In this document: positions 47,346 through 58,723 of the stretch, in pieces | Layout of the letters: each line of letters opens with the position of its first letter | Numbering within the stretch: the stretch's first letter is position 1 | DNA from: Cryptomeria japonica | Lineage: Eukaryota; Streptophyta; Pinopsida; Cupressales; Cupressaceae | Assembly (NCBI RefSeq): GCF_030272615.1 | Contig: NC_081409.1 | Span: 474,294,573-474,358,572 of the forward strand | Reading direction: 5' to 3' | DNA length: 64,000 nucleotides | Program-made: the position numbers and the translations under genes | Notes under the pieces: generated by a model | Databases searched by the model: none | Seen by the model: the letters and a program-made list of their open reading frames with translations, nothing else | Told to the model about the DNA's origin: nothing

Positions 47346-47790
47346 GTCAAAATTTGACATATAATGTGGCTTTCTCATTCATTGGAATTTCAACGAAGTC
47401 GCCAATATTCCGACGAACCATGGATCGGGGTTTTCATCAGAATTTCAATAAAAAGGGCATTATGCTCCGACGAGAATGGTGCACTTGCAACGAATTTCTT
47501 TTGTCATAGGTACAACATTACTGTCAGAGCATAGTACCCTTTTTTGTCAGAATTCCAACAATAAATGCAAGGAAGCTTCGATGAGAATGGTTCACCTATA
47601 ATAATTTTTTTTGTCGTGGGTACAACATTCCTATCAAAGCATAGTGCTCTTTTTTGTCAGAATTCCGACAACAAATGCAAGGAAGCTCTGACGAGAGTGC
47701 TGTGCCTATGACAAAATATTTCGTTGTAGATACAACACTCTCGTCGGGGCCTATGTTGGGCATGTCCGTTGGAATTCCGATGAACATGCT
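47346..47790. repeat. 110-bp minisatellite, about four copies
   Basis: The anchor (g/a)tcagaatt(c/t)c falls at 47436, 47546, 47656 and, diverged, 47766, a period of exactly 110 bp. Each unit also has gacgagaatgg-like, tttttgtcg-like and gtacaacatt words in fixed positions. A degenerate earlier copy may start at about 47346. Confidence 0.85.
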
Positions 47791-48910
47791 ATATTTTAAA
47801 AAAACAAAAACAATTGCCATTAGGGAATATAAAGCATTGCAAATATGGAATATGATTTGATAAGCTTTCTCAAATATTGAACTACCCCTATATAACTCCT
47901 TACCTCAATGACTATAAGTTTAGACTATCTGGATAGCCTTTTGCACCTACCCTGATCTTATATGTTATTCCGATAGGGACTGCATCATTACAACCTACCC
48001 CTAGATGTGTTTTAGGTTAGATATACTCTATCAGGATTACAAAATATTACTATTCCACCTTTAGTGACTATTTTGATAGGCATCTCATCGTTTGCGTTTG
48101 ATAAAACTATGCCGATAGCCATGTTCAATATTGACTTATTAGATTGGGTTAGCTATCCCGATATATACATAGAATGTTACTTAATGAGGGTTATTTTTCT
48201 AATCTTTCTTAGGTCTATCAGTGATTATTCTTATATGAGTTTAGTTATAGTATGTGAGGTCTTGTATTGAGTTAAAGAAAATTTTTGTAGCTTCAACCTT
48301 TCACTTATGCCAAATACAAAAGCTTGGTGATGATTGACATGCTAGGGGTATTAGGTATTGTTACTGGATTTTGGGGTATCAACAGTAGGATAGAAAAATG
48401 AGGATGATGCCCCCTCTAGAGGGTACTCGAGAAAAAAATAACATGAGTGGCCTTACAATAGTTCAATGATTTAGGGTTAAAGAGGTATAAGGTTTAGATG
48501 AATGAGAACATGATAGTATCATAGCAACAATATGAATAAATATTTGATAGTCACAAAGTATCATAGACCTACAATACACAATCAAAATAGTAACATCATT
48601 TAAACAAAAGGATAATTCAAAGTTATATAGACTATCAAGAGTATTGGTCACAATAGAATGCAGCCATTGTCACAAAATGTCAAAGATCAAGATACATTGA
48701 TAGTTTAAAGCCTCAACATAGAACCAAGATAAACATTAAAGTAATAAAGAGGTGTATGAGGAACTATGGTAGTTAGGAAAGAAAAAAACACAAGACAATG
48801 TATAGCATCACAAAATCCAGTCATATGATAAAGGCATTAGGGACAAATTTCAACATCAATAAAGAAAATGCCTTATCAAGGGAAAATGATATTCATAAGA
48901 TTGAAAGTAG
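47791..48910. other. AT-rich non-coding DNA
   Basis: I see no gene, structural RNA or bounded repeat here. The segment 48270-48400 is T-rich and LTR-like in character, but no boundary can be defined. Confidence 0.45.
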
Positions 48911-48926
48911 TCAGTAGGATGAAAAG

Positions 48927-49330
48927 GTGACCCTTGGAGTTACCAACCGAGTTGAACATCTAGTGAATGTGATGGATCTAGTTCCTAAACAAGGTAGACT
49001 GAAACTTAAGATTGAACCTAATATCACCTTTACCCAAAGTGGTAAGTCAAAGCATACACCTGATGGACCGATATACATTACTGCTATAACTAATGACAAA
49101 CCCACATGTAGGGTGCTTATTGATCCACTATGCATGGTTAATATGAATACAAAAGAATAACTTTTCAGATATGCATTATATCGAGACAATTATGATAAAT
49201 CCGAAGTCTTGATTAAGGTGCATGATGGTTTCACTTGTCCCACCATTGGCTCCATCACCCTCAAGTCAAAGTTTAATTTAAAAGCTTAGATGTTCCTTTT
49301 ACCATTATTTCTACCTTAGACCAATTTCAT
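48927..49330 (+). pseudogene. Gypsy aspartic-protease fragment
   Basis: The open block 48927-49160 reads VTNRVEHLVNVMDLVP...GPIYITAITNDKPTCRVLIDPLCMVNM. The I-T-A-x-x-x-x-x-P-x-x-x-V-L-I-D-P pattern is the protease start of plant gypsy polyproteins, where relatives have LIDPGSSVN; here the residues after IDP are changed. After the TAA at 49158 the same frame continues with VLIKVHDGFTCPTIGSITLK and then decays. No gag or RT is recognisable next to it, so it is an isolated fragment. Confidence 0.55.
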
Positions 49331-50807
49331 GTGAAGTCGGCTCATTTTTTAATGCAGTGCCCTATGTAGTCCATTAAAATATTGAAGTTCTTAGTTCAAG
49401 GACAAGTGTAAACTATATTTCATACTTGTTTACATGTGTCATTCTCGTATTTGTATCTTTATTCTTTTATATGTTGTATATATGTTGTGTTGTATATGTG
49501 ATTTTGTGTTATCTTTTGGTGATGATGCAAAGCGTTGATGCTTTTTGGTCTCTTCCATGTTGACCTAAAAGGATCCTTTGCTCCTCATGTATTCTTCCTA
49601 TAATAGTTTTCATCATCAAAGTTTAGGTATCCATGAACAAAAGATTCAAGAAGCAGCCTCAAGAGTATAGGAGAGATCTGAGCAAAAAAACATGAAGGAA
49701 TACAAATTGTAAAGTGACTAATTTTGTATCTTAGACTGCTAAAGACAACAAGATTGGAGTTGTTTGGGTGGATATAAGAGTAAAAGTGAACTTGGAAGGT
49801 TTGAGGAAGGTAGTAAGGGGTGTGAGGGGTTAGTATATACCCTTCGCAAAGCATTGTGGCCCTTGGTGGATCATATTGACCACTATTAATATGACTGTCC
49901 TAAATTGAGCCTATGACTGTCCTAAGAGAATAGTGGACTAAGATCTTATGAATAAGATGCAAAGAGTGGGTTTGATCAGTGGGAAAAAAATGGGAAAGGT
50001 GTGTGGATACCTTTAGTGACCCTTGGAGGTGCTAGAAAGTCCTAGTGGGAGGAGAGGACCCCATTCGTCATGATTGTCCTAAAGACATTAAACCTGCAAT
50101 AAATATTGTTGAATCCCTTAGGGTGGATGGGGGGTGTAGAAAGGTGGTTTGGTAAAGAAAGAAGAGTCTTCAAGGGGGTTGTGTATGTGTTTGAGAGAAC
50201 TATTAAACATTGTGAGTTGGTATTTGATGAAGAGAAGGAGTCTTATTTAAGGGGTAGTCCTAGTTGAGTAACAATGTGAACTTTGAGGGTGTTTGTGAGT
50301 TGTGGAACAATATTGTGGGTTCAAGAAGGTTAGATATGCGTGGAAGGATGTGTGAGTGTGGTTTATCTTTCTCCCAAACAAACTCAACCAATTAGGGAGA
50401 TATTTTTCCCAACTCACCTATTAAAACAAGGTGATTACCCTTCCCAAACTTCAAGAGCCCTCACAAGGCCACTAGGTACTCACAAGGTTTACACATCCCA
50501 ACAATGCACTCATGATTCCTAACCCTCATCCAACCATTAATACATATTAGTTTAGGCTTACTCAACTTTCCCAAGGCCAAATTGAGGCTCTCCACTTCCT
50601 ATTTTACACCAAACCTCAAAATCCTACTCACACAAGGATACCTTAATCTTTGATCTCAGACTTGGACAAATATTTGGTGACTCCCTTTTTAAAAAGTTAA
50701 ATGAATATTTGCCTACGTAATCAAAAATATGAATATAAAAAACAAAATCTATTTTTTGTAATCAACAATGTGAATATAAACAACAAAATCTTAATCAAGG
50801 ACCTTAC
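49331..50807. other. Unassigned DNA
   Basis: No credible coding frame or structural feature. GT-rich sequence at 49430-49510 and a run of short open frames without motif. If the pseudogene at 50808-54629 has more 3' exons they would lie here, but I could not identify one. Confidence 0.4.
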
Positions 50808-53800
50808 CTTTGATGGTCTCCACTAAGTAACTTCTTGTGCTGTTGTTCGTGTTGGCTCTATTGGACCCTACAATTAAGATTCAATACATATTATTCAATA
50901 AGATTAATAGTGGAGCATAATGGAATATTGAAAAGTGCGTTACCTTATTGAGCTTCTCTTTGTTTCAAGAATAGTTAAATATTCTCTACTTAACAGAGCC
51001 AACCACGTGAAGGTGGACGCTCATTTGCACCCCCCCCCTCCCCTAACATCACTCTAAATTCCTTGTTAACATATAACATTAATTCATTCTTTCATCCATT
51101 AATAAAATATAACATTACATTCATTCATTAACAAATAATACGATTACAATCATTTTTTTTTTTTGAAGCTAAGTAAAGACTAAGTGTTGCATCATTTTCT
51201 TCATCATTTTTCCCCTCTTCAGTTGTTGTGCCCTCTGCTCATGATCTTAATGTATTCCTAGTCCCGTACTTACAACGAGGACACCAAGGCAAAGGGTGGT
51301 CCGCTGCAATAACAAAGAAATGGGTTAAATTCATAGGATTTTTTTTTATTGTTACAAGTATTTCATTAATTAAAAGAACATTACAGGGGTGCTCTTTACC
51401 TGATGGGGCCACATCATCTTCCTGATCATTTTGTCTAGCCTCATCCTCAACATGCTGGACACCCTCTAAATCCTCTAGAGTTGAAACATGAAATGTTACA
51501 TTAATCAATACCAATTGCAATTAAATTTGTTTAAAGGAATAACAATGGTCCTCTTTACCTGATGGGGGCACATCACATTCCTGATGTTGTCTACCTTGAT
51601 CATGCTCCACTTGTTCACCATGCTCTACATTCTCTAAAATAAAAACAAAAAAGGTTAAATTAATTACTACACCAATTTCAATTAAAGATGTTTAATTATA
51701 TTAATAATTACATAAAAAAAATTGTATAGCACATGAATACCTCCAGTACCAGGATGCACACCGTGACCTTCATCATGTGTAGGTTGTGTTCCACCCTTAG
51801 TAGGCTGCAGCCCAATGCCATGTGCATTATTATCATTGATTTCTTATTTAAAACAAATATAGTCACTTTATGTTGGAAATTAACAACGAATAGATTATTG
51901 CGCAAGTATTCAATTTTAAATAATTCACTTTGCTTATTTATCTATGTGACAGATGCATCAAAATCTTGTGTTTGCCCACTCAATTGTGTTAGGCGTTCAA
52001 CCATGACTCCGTAGCCTTTCTAGATGACAATTTTCATGTCATCTTCTATGGGCGCTCTATTGAATTCAGAGCCCTACAATTTTGCTTAATATCATGAATT
52101 TTGCTTCTATTGTTTGATTAAAAAAAATTATTTGCAATTTATTATTTCAATGCGATATTTCATTTATTGATACTTACAATTTGTGTGACAACTTTCATAT
52201 AACCACTAAAGCCAAGTTTGTGTTGCCCATGCTTTTCTAGTCTTGCCGTAGTTGCCTTCGATGTATTGGGAAACCTATGTAAAGTTTGAAATATGTTAGA
52301 TTATGTAAATATAAAGAGTAATTAGTACATAATTATATTGTTAATAGTATCACATACCTTCCTTCGCCTGATGTGTACGTCCTTTTCTCTTTTCAAGTTT
52401 CTCCTTTCCATCCGAAACCAGGTCCTTCCACTCCCTCTTTGGAATCATGGGGGGATGCTTGTAATTTCCGTTCTTCTCTAAATATGTCCTATATTGGTCC
52501 CTCACATACTTTAGATATGTGCCAGCTTTTCGAAGGACCTTGGTTTTGTTGAATGTATAATTTACGAACAACACAACCAAACAATTTATGAGTTCATCTT
52601 TTAATTATTGATTTTGGGCATTCCACCGTGTACGTATGGTGGGCCTGAAGATCTCCAATGTAATATCATTTAGATGTTTATAAAAAACATCATTGCCTGC
52701 AAAAAAATCATAGGACCATTAGTCCAAAATGAGTGATCAATAAGTAAATTACAATTGGACTATATATAATAATAATTTTAAAGTACTTGGAACCTTCTCT
52801 ATCTTTATGGGAACAAGATCATCAGTCACCACAAATGTGACCAGCAACGTTCCTATACTAGTAATACGGGAAGATCTAGGAAATGCTACTAAAATATCAC
52901 CACTAGTGGCCTCTGCATCCCCAGGTACATGTTCTGCTACACAGGTCAGTGCAGTATTCAATGACTGCATGTTGCGTGTTGCCGACATTGCAGTCAACAA
53001 TATAGGTGCAAATGATGGGGTCAAATGAGGTGGTGAATGCATAGGAACATGGACAACACCTGGAGATTAATACATTAAATATACAATACATTAAATATGT
53101 GAGAAATAACACATTAACAAAAGGACAAGAATATGTAAAAATATGAGTTAGTGTATGCACAAAACATGGTCATCATCTAAACTACCTAGAGTACCCTGAT
53201 CATGGCAACCAGCTTCACAAGGACGCAAAAATTCCTGTAAAAACAACACGTACATATTTTAGTTCATGACATAAAAGAGTATAAAATATAAACCATGAAT
53301 GAACTTATGTTATGATTAAAGATTTCATGACTTCTTACTTGCAAGTTTTGTGCTTTCTCTATCAATTGTTTCAACCTCTCTTGTATATCATCAGTTTTAG
53401 GGACTATTAATAACAATTTAAGAATTTCTTTATTAATTTTTTTTCTTGCGTCTTTCTTATCATTTTAGCAGGGTTTGTAGAATATGCGATGTCATCATCA
53501 CACAATAGTGAGTCCATCTCTACATCAATATTCTCAGCTACTGCAGGTGCCTTTCCCCGAACATCCGTTTGTGACAAGAATATTAGTAACATTATCAAAA
53601 TTAATCCAAAACTCTAAATAAAATAACATAATAATATAACATTTTTCTTGTATCTAAGTTATACAATTACAATGAGGTTTACCTGCTTGGTAAAAGTGCC
53701 CAGAGCTACATCCTGGTCTATGCTATGTGTCGGATCAAAGTCGCACTGTGACAAAAATTGAATATAGAAAAACATTAGTGAAATAAAACCAATAGACTTA

Positions 53801-54629
53801 CCAAAATAACTTAATAATAAAATGGTATATTAGAGTCATTAATTGGAGGTTAGTTTAAATGGTATATATAAGTATGTACCACTCCCTTGATAGTAACTTT
53901 GTTTGTATCTATGCGATTCAAATTGTAATCAATTAGCATCTCTTCCCTTGCACTTATTGATTTTAACGCACATACAAATACACGGTTTCCCTCATGCGCC
54001 TCAAATATGCAATTGGGTTGCCTATAAGTTGACCCAGGTTGTGTACTGTTTATAAAATCTACAATATTCCCTGTTGCTTTTGGCTTTCCGTCAATGTACA
54101 TAGCCACTCTTTTAATTTGATAATTATCTTTTAGCTGTATATAATTTGCTAACAATGCATACCTACGCATACTTTGTGTATATTGAACTAGGTGCATTCA
54201 ATTTTTGTAATTGTAATAGGGTCCAACATACTCCATCAATTCAACAACTTTATTGTAATAGACCTTTATACCATCCATGGAAAATAGGCCCAAACCATGT
54301 AATGACGATGATGCTCTATGATATATCCTCCCGTTAACACAAAAGTTAGTATTTATTGGAGGAAGTTCCTTGGGTACCCATTATTTCTGTAGATGTTTGT
54401 ACCTCAAGGGCACCTCGATGTCACCTATGCTCTCCTCATCATAAGAACATGATCCCCCTTGAGCAAGAAAAAATTCCACGCGTTTATGAAATTTTCTTCT
54501 AATCTTTTGACCTCTAGTTGATCTCCCTCTTTTAGACCTACTACATGTCTTGCTTTCCTCTTCTCTTCCTAAAATTTCCTCGCTCGAGGAAGACACATCT
54601 AACAAATACCTATTTGGTGTTACCTGCAC
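50808..54629 (-). pseudogene. Multi-exon SET-domain-like pseudogene with coiled-coil and possible transposase-like module
   Basis: Thirteen exon-like blocks with GT...AG borders can be read on the minus strand: 54629-53880, 53745-53683, about 53582-53339, 53234-53186, 53059 to about 52787, 52696-52358, 52274-52178, 52073-51951, 51850-51741, 51633-51559, 51474-51400, 51303-51274 and 50867-50808. The last four junctions keep phase 1. Block 1 has a Ser/Arg/Lys-rich start, then a SET-like domain (GIKVYYNKVVELMEYVG; NIVDFINS at 54068-54045; NCIFE; RVFVCALKSI; EEMLIDYN). Block 3 is a coiled coil (IQERLKQLIEKAQNL). Blocks 6-8 (TYLKYVRDQYRTYL, MIPKREWKDLVSDG, GYMKVVTQI, KGYGVMVERL) vaguely recall plant Transposase_24. 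In-frame stops at 54381, 54198, 52605 and in block 8, plus a phase clash at blocks 6/7, argue for a pseudogene. The first exon and promoter are not identified. Confidence 0.6.
51400..51633 (-). repeat. Tandem exon duplication (two 75-bp exons) in the SET-like pseudogene
   Basis: The exons 51633-51559 and 51474-51400 are each exactly 75 bp, both start after an AG acceptor with AG(A/G)A(T/A), and both end CCATCAG followed by GTAAAGAG. They encode related acidic peptides (ENVEHGEQVEHDQ... and EDLEGVQHVEDEA...). The flanking introns also match in part, so a unit of about 159 bp was duplicated. Confidence 0.8.
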
Positions 54630-55654
54630 TCCATTAAATGATAGAGATAGATGGGAGAGGGTCGATTGTTATTGTGAGAGGAAATAAATTTTAGGATTCC
54701 ATGGAGAGAGACGACAAGAAGTTGTAATAGATGGTTCACCATATCTTGTTGATTTTTCGCAAATCTGCAAATAGATTTGAGGGTGGGTTGCCAAAGGTCC
54801 ATTGCATGGATTGATAAGAATGGCTCATGTTTTTTCCCAAATTAATCATTGAGGGTAATGTTGATGCAGAAGTCGACCTGTTGAGATTTAAATTTGAATA
54901 AGGCCAACTAGGGCCTCAAGTGTTGATAATTGTATTAGAGTTGCTCCTAATGTGGAGGTTTCAAAAACTAAGAAAGTTTGTTTTGCTGGTAATTTTGGAG
55001 TTTCAAAAACTCGGAAAAATAGTCTTCCTTGTCACTTAAAGAATATAGGAGGGACGAGAAAGTGGAATGAGCTATACCATGTGGGTGTCAAGGTGGTTTA
55101 GGTGAGAAAAAAAATCAAAGTATTGACAAAATATAGTTTCTAAAAACTGGCTTATTATTAAACTACTCCAAGATGGGTGCAAAGAGAAAGCAAACAAATA
55201 ATAAATGGTTTCTATAGGGTGTATTGACTTATACCTACCGATCCATGAGAAGAATCATCGACTTGCCTTTATGTAGACTGTGCAGGATCCTTGTCAAAGG
55301 GGTTCAGGTTCCTACATATGTAATTCATTTATCTTATGTTAGCTTACATCTTATATGAAGGTAAATCATAATGAAATTTACATAATTCACATGATACGTA
55401 TGCTAAAAATTACATAGTAGACAACATGAATAGATTTATTTCTTGTTACAATATGTAGTCATCATAGTTTATACAAATACTGGAATGAATGGTAAAGAGT
55501 ATTCTTTAGGACTGTAAAAAATCAATTATTTCATCACACTACACAATACACAATTAGGGGTAGGTAAAAGTAACTTATTTACTGATTAGAATCAGGCACA
55601 TACACCTAAATACATGTTTGTCTTAAGCATTTTATCAAATGGTTCACTACCTTG
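54630..55654. other. Unassigned DNA upstream of the SET-like pseudogene
   Basis: A 60-codon open frame at 54802-54620 on the minus strand could be upstream exon or leader, but it is not in frame with the SET exon. The rest shows no gene or bounded repeat. No TATA box can be assigned with confidence. Confidence 0.4.
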
Positions 55655-55840
55655 TATAGACAACATAGCGAACTGTTTGAAAAAATGTCTCAAAGAAATG
55701 TGTTCTCATGGTGATGGAATGCCATGACAATCCATAGTAATTTGACTATCATGGAGTTCCATCACCATCATTGCATTCCATCACCATGAGACCACATCTC
55801 TTTAAGGTATTTTTTTCTAACAGTTCACTGCCTTGTCTAT
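55655..55840. repeat. Long inverted repeat (two ~68-bp arms, 50-bp loop)
   Basis: The left arm 55655-55722 (ending ctcatggtgatggaatgc) and right arm 55773-55840 (starting gcattccatcaccatgag) are reverse complements, with 18 perfect bases at the loop side and good pairing outwards through gaactgtt and atagacaa. The transcript of either strand would fold into one long hairpin. It may be a small foldback MITE or a hairpin RNA locus. Confidence 0.85.
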
Positions 55841-55958
55841 GTTACCACATTTTTCATACATTGCTTATATTGGTCAAATAGTGCAAAATATATATTCAAC
55901 ATAGCTTAGCAATGTTTATTCGGATCACAAATTCTCTAATTACACATAGAAATGGCTA

Positions 55959-56414
55959 ATATCCCATAGGTCAATTTTGATCTTTTTCTTTGTATAGTAA
56001 TTATAAGTAAATAGGATATTATAATTATATGTAAATGTGATATTTCAATTTTTACATATAATTATAATATCCCATATAATAATTCTTAGTATAAATAGCA
56101 CCCTTTTGAAAGAGTGAAACTCTTCATTATTTCTGCCGTTTGAAAGGGACATAAACTTTCATAATTAGGTCTGCATTTCTTATTTAAATCAGATGTGCAC
56201 TTCTCATTTCCATTCAGGACTAGACACCAAGGAACTAGACAAATGCACTCAAGAACAAAAGATTTAAGGACAAAGGATGAGCAGGTTTTCGCGGCAATCT
56301 CGAGTGGGGATATTATATGGGATATTATATGGGACATTGTATGGGATATTATATGGGATATTATACATTTCTATATTTAATTATATGTAAAATCAAAATT
56401 GACCTATGGGATAT
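55959..56414. mobile_element. MITE with TA target duplication, mariner-like
   Basis: The ends are perfect inverted repeats of about 23 bp (ATATCCCATAGGTCAATTTT and three more bases) at 55959-55981 and 56392-56414, each flanked by TA (55957-55958 and 56415-56416). Size 456 bp, no coding capacity. TA duplication and small size fit a Tc1/mariner-derived MITE, although the terminal bases are not the Stowaway consensus. Near the right end lies a 12-bp tandem repeat. Confidence 0.82.
56307..56366. repeat. 12-bp tandem repeat gggatattatat, five copies, inside the MITE
   Basis: Units start at 56307, 56319, 56331, 56343 and 56355; the third is changed to gggacattgtat. The word gggatat equals the end of the MITE terminal repeat, so the array may have grown from the terminus. 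Confidence 0.9.
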
Positions 56415-56865
56415 TAAACATGTCTATATTAATTTTTTTTTTTGATATTTTTCAAAGGTCTATGCTCACAACCTATTAGTACATTGATGCAATAATTTGA
56501 GCCACATTCTACCAATATGTTGTTTTGAGGTTTTTAGTTTGAAAAATAAGTAAGGCTAAACATAAAGACAAATCTATTCAAATTTTATAGGGGGTGATCA
56601 AGAAGGAAAGTTAAGGTTGAAATTATGCTCACTATGACTAGTTCGTAGTTTGTTCTAGGGCGTTCCAAATAAATGAACTAGAGTATTGCGCTATGCACTA
56701 GCTAGACAAAGTGTGTGGATGTTCATTGGACCAAGTATAGTGTGGGATGGGTGACATGCAGTTCATGTCCCCACTCTTGGAGAAATGTGTGGGTTTTATG
56801 ACCTAGTTGACTAGACATTGTGATTGATAAACTAACATGTGGATGACTTGTAGATATTATGAATA

Positions 56866-57081
56866 CTCTCTCTCTCTCTCTCTCTCTCTCTTCCTCTCTC
56901 TCTCTCTCAGATGTCTCCATCCCATTTTTTCCATTCTCTCACTGTCCTCCCTTTCTCTTTCTCTCTCACATCTCTCTCTCTCTCTTTGCCTATTACTCTA
57001 TTTATCTCTCTCAAGTCTCTTTCTCCTTCCCTCTCTCTCTCTCCCTCCCTCTCTCTCTCTCTCTCTCCCTCTCTCTCTATC
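56866..57081. repeat. Polypyrimidine CT microsatellite tract
   Basis: About 215 bp are almost entirely C and T on the plus strand, with two long pure (CT)n blocks at 56866-56908 and around 57024-57078 and interrupted CT/TTC sequence between. All overlapping Ser/Leu- or Arg/Glu-repeat open frames are artefacts. Confidence 0.97.
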
Positions 57082-57138
57082 TTAGATTCATCCATTAATC
57101 TTAGATGAGTTCATTTTAGAAACATTTAGTTAATTATA

Positions 57139-57235
57139 TGCATTAGGGATCTACTTGAATTAGGATTCATTTAATTCTTTTGAAACGAATAGAAAAATGT
57201 ACTAGGGATCTACTTCAATTAGGATTCATTCAATT
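57139..57235. repeat. 59-bp direct repeat, two copies
   Basis: The segment tagggatctactt(g/c)aatta followed by ggattcatt occurs at 57144 and again at 57203, so the period is 59 bp. Confidence 0.8.
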
Positions 57236-58436
57236 AGATACTTTCAGGATGCAAAAAGGTGGTGATATGTCCTAGTAGGTGTTGGTTCACAAATCAATAG
57301 ATTGGATAAGTTTTAAGGCAATGCCAATTCCTTTTTTCAAACTCTCCAATTGAGTTGGACAACTAATAGAGTGAACCTTTCAAGGTTGCTAACTCCCTCA
57401 CTTTAGGCTCTGTAGAACCTAGGTGGGTGTACCTACTCACCAATCATCTCTCCAAATTGTTACTTTTTATAGCAGATTACACATTGTATTTCCTACTTCT
57501 GGTGTTTATCAGAGTGGCATATACCTTTGGGATAAAATATAATATTGTTTAAATTACTTGATTTCTTCTACTTTCCTGATTATCCTTTTACTGATTAGCT
57601 CTTGTTTCAATTTGATTACTTCATACTCTTGTTCTCTACTTCTATCTCCTACTAACATACACATAAATATGAAAATGATTTGTTTAATCTTGAATTGAAT
57701 TTTATCTGCAACTAGACCAGTGCCTTATTTCCTTTGGGCAATAGAGTTATTCATTTAAAAAATCTACGTATAACTCTGAGAGATAGTTTTTTAAATCTCC
57801 TTTCAGATAGATCTGTCAGCTAGCCAACCTTCAATGTTATATAGCTAAATGATACTTTTCACATTTAGTTTAATTGAATTTAACTTTCCTTTGAAAGACC
57901 AATTAAACAAGACACAATAGGAAAAATGATTCTCAGATGTATCTTGATAATCCAACCATGTAACATCACATAAATTCTTCACACAGAGATTTAGAGTAGC
58001 AATTATCAATCATAGATAATAAAAGCAGAGAACTGTTTTGAAAATGAAAATCCACAACACAATTGCAAATAAGAGAATTGGATTTATTTGTATTAACTTT
58101 AAATAAAGTCTTTGTCTTGAAACACAAAAAATGCATAAAATTTTTGAACTGTAGCTATCTATCTTCCAACTATCAAAACTTTTTTCAAATGATTACATTG
58201 AATATTTTATAATATATCATAGGGTCATGCCCTTTGATTGAAGTCTTTTGAAAATAGATTAAAACCTATAACTAATCATCTATTTAGGCATAAATGCACA
58301 TTAGTTAAATGTGCTAGATACTTCTCATTGTATCTGGTGTCACAATCATGGATTGTGTCTCTGGCTTCCACTTCCATCATCACCATGCTCTCCATGAGAT
58401 CTGCTACCTTGTCAATGTCTTAGTCCTCAACAACTT
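57236..58436. other. AT-rich unassigned DNA
   Basis: I see no sustained frame, structural RNA or repeat boundary in this 1.2-kb stretch. Confidence 0.5.
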
Positions 58437-58723
58437 TCAATGCACTTTTGAGTATGTGCGGGCACTCACAGATCCAACCCATTTTTTCTTTTTGTCCTCC
58501 ATGTTTGTTGAGCAGGGGTAAGATGCTATTTGTGCTGCATTGAGGAAATTTTCTCCCTTTGCTCTTAACTCTTCCAGATACCTTTTATGAGTCTTCATTA
58601 GTTTTTCACAGTTCTGCATTGCATCTAGATGTGCTTCATCTCCACTTTGCAATTCCTGAGACCTTTCCTATAATCATTTATCCAATCACTCATGTTCTTC
58701 AATGACAATTTGATTGTTATTGT
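58437..58723 (-). pseudogene. Unidentified reading-frame fragment cut by Copia-4
   Basis: On the minus strand, 58652-58437 encodes a Lys/Glu-rich helical peptide (LDAMQNCEKLMKTHKRYLEE, later KKKKWVGSVSARTYSKVH) ending at TGA. The frame continues upstream with stops (NQIVIEEHE) to 58723, exactly the start of the Copia-4 LTR, so the 5' part was separated by that insertion. It looks like a retroelement gag or similar fragment, but I cannot name the family. Confidence 0.4.

Noticed and set aside
56837-57108. Several Ser/Leu- and Arg/Glu-repeat open frames on both strands
   Set aside because: They are translations of the CT microsatellite.
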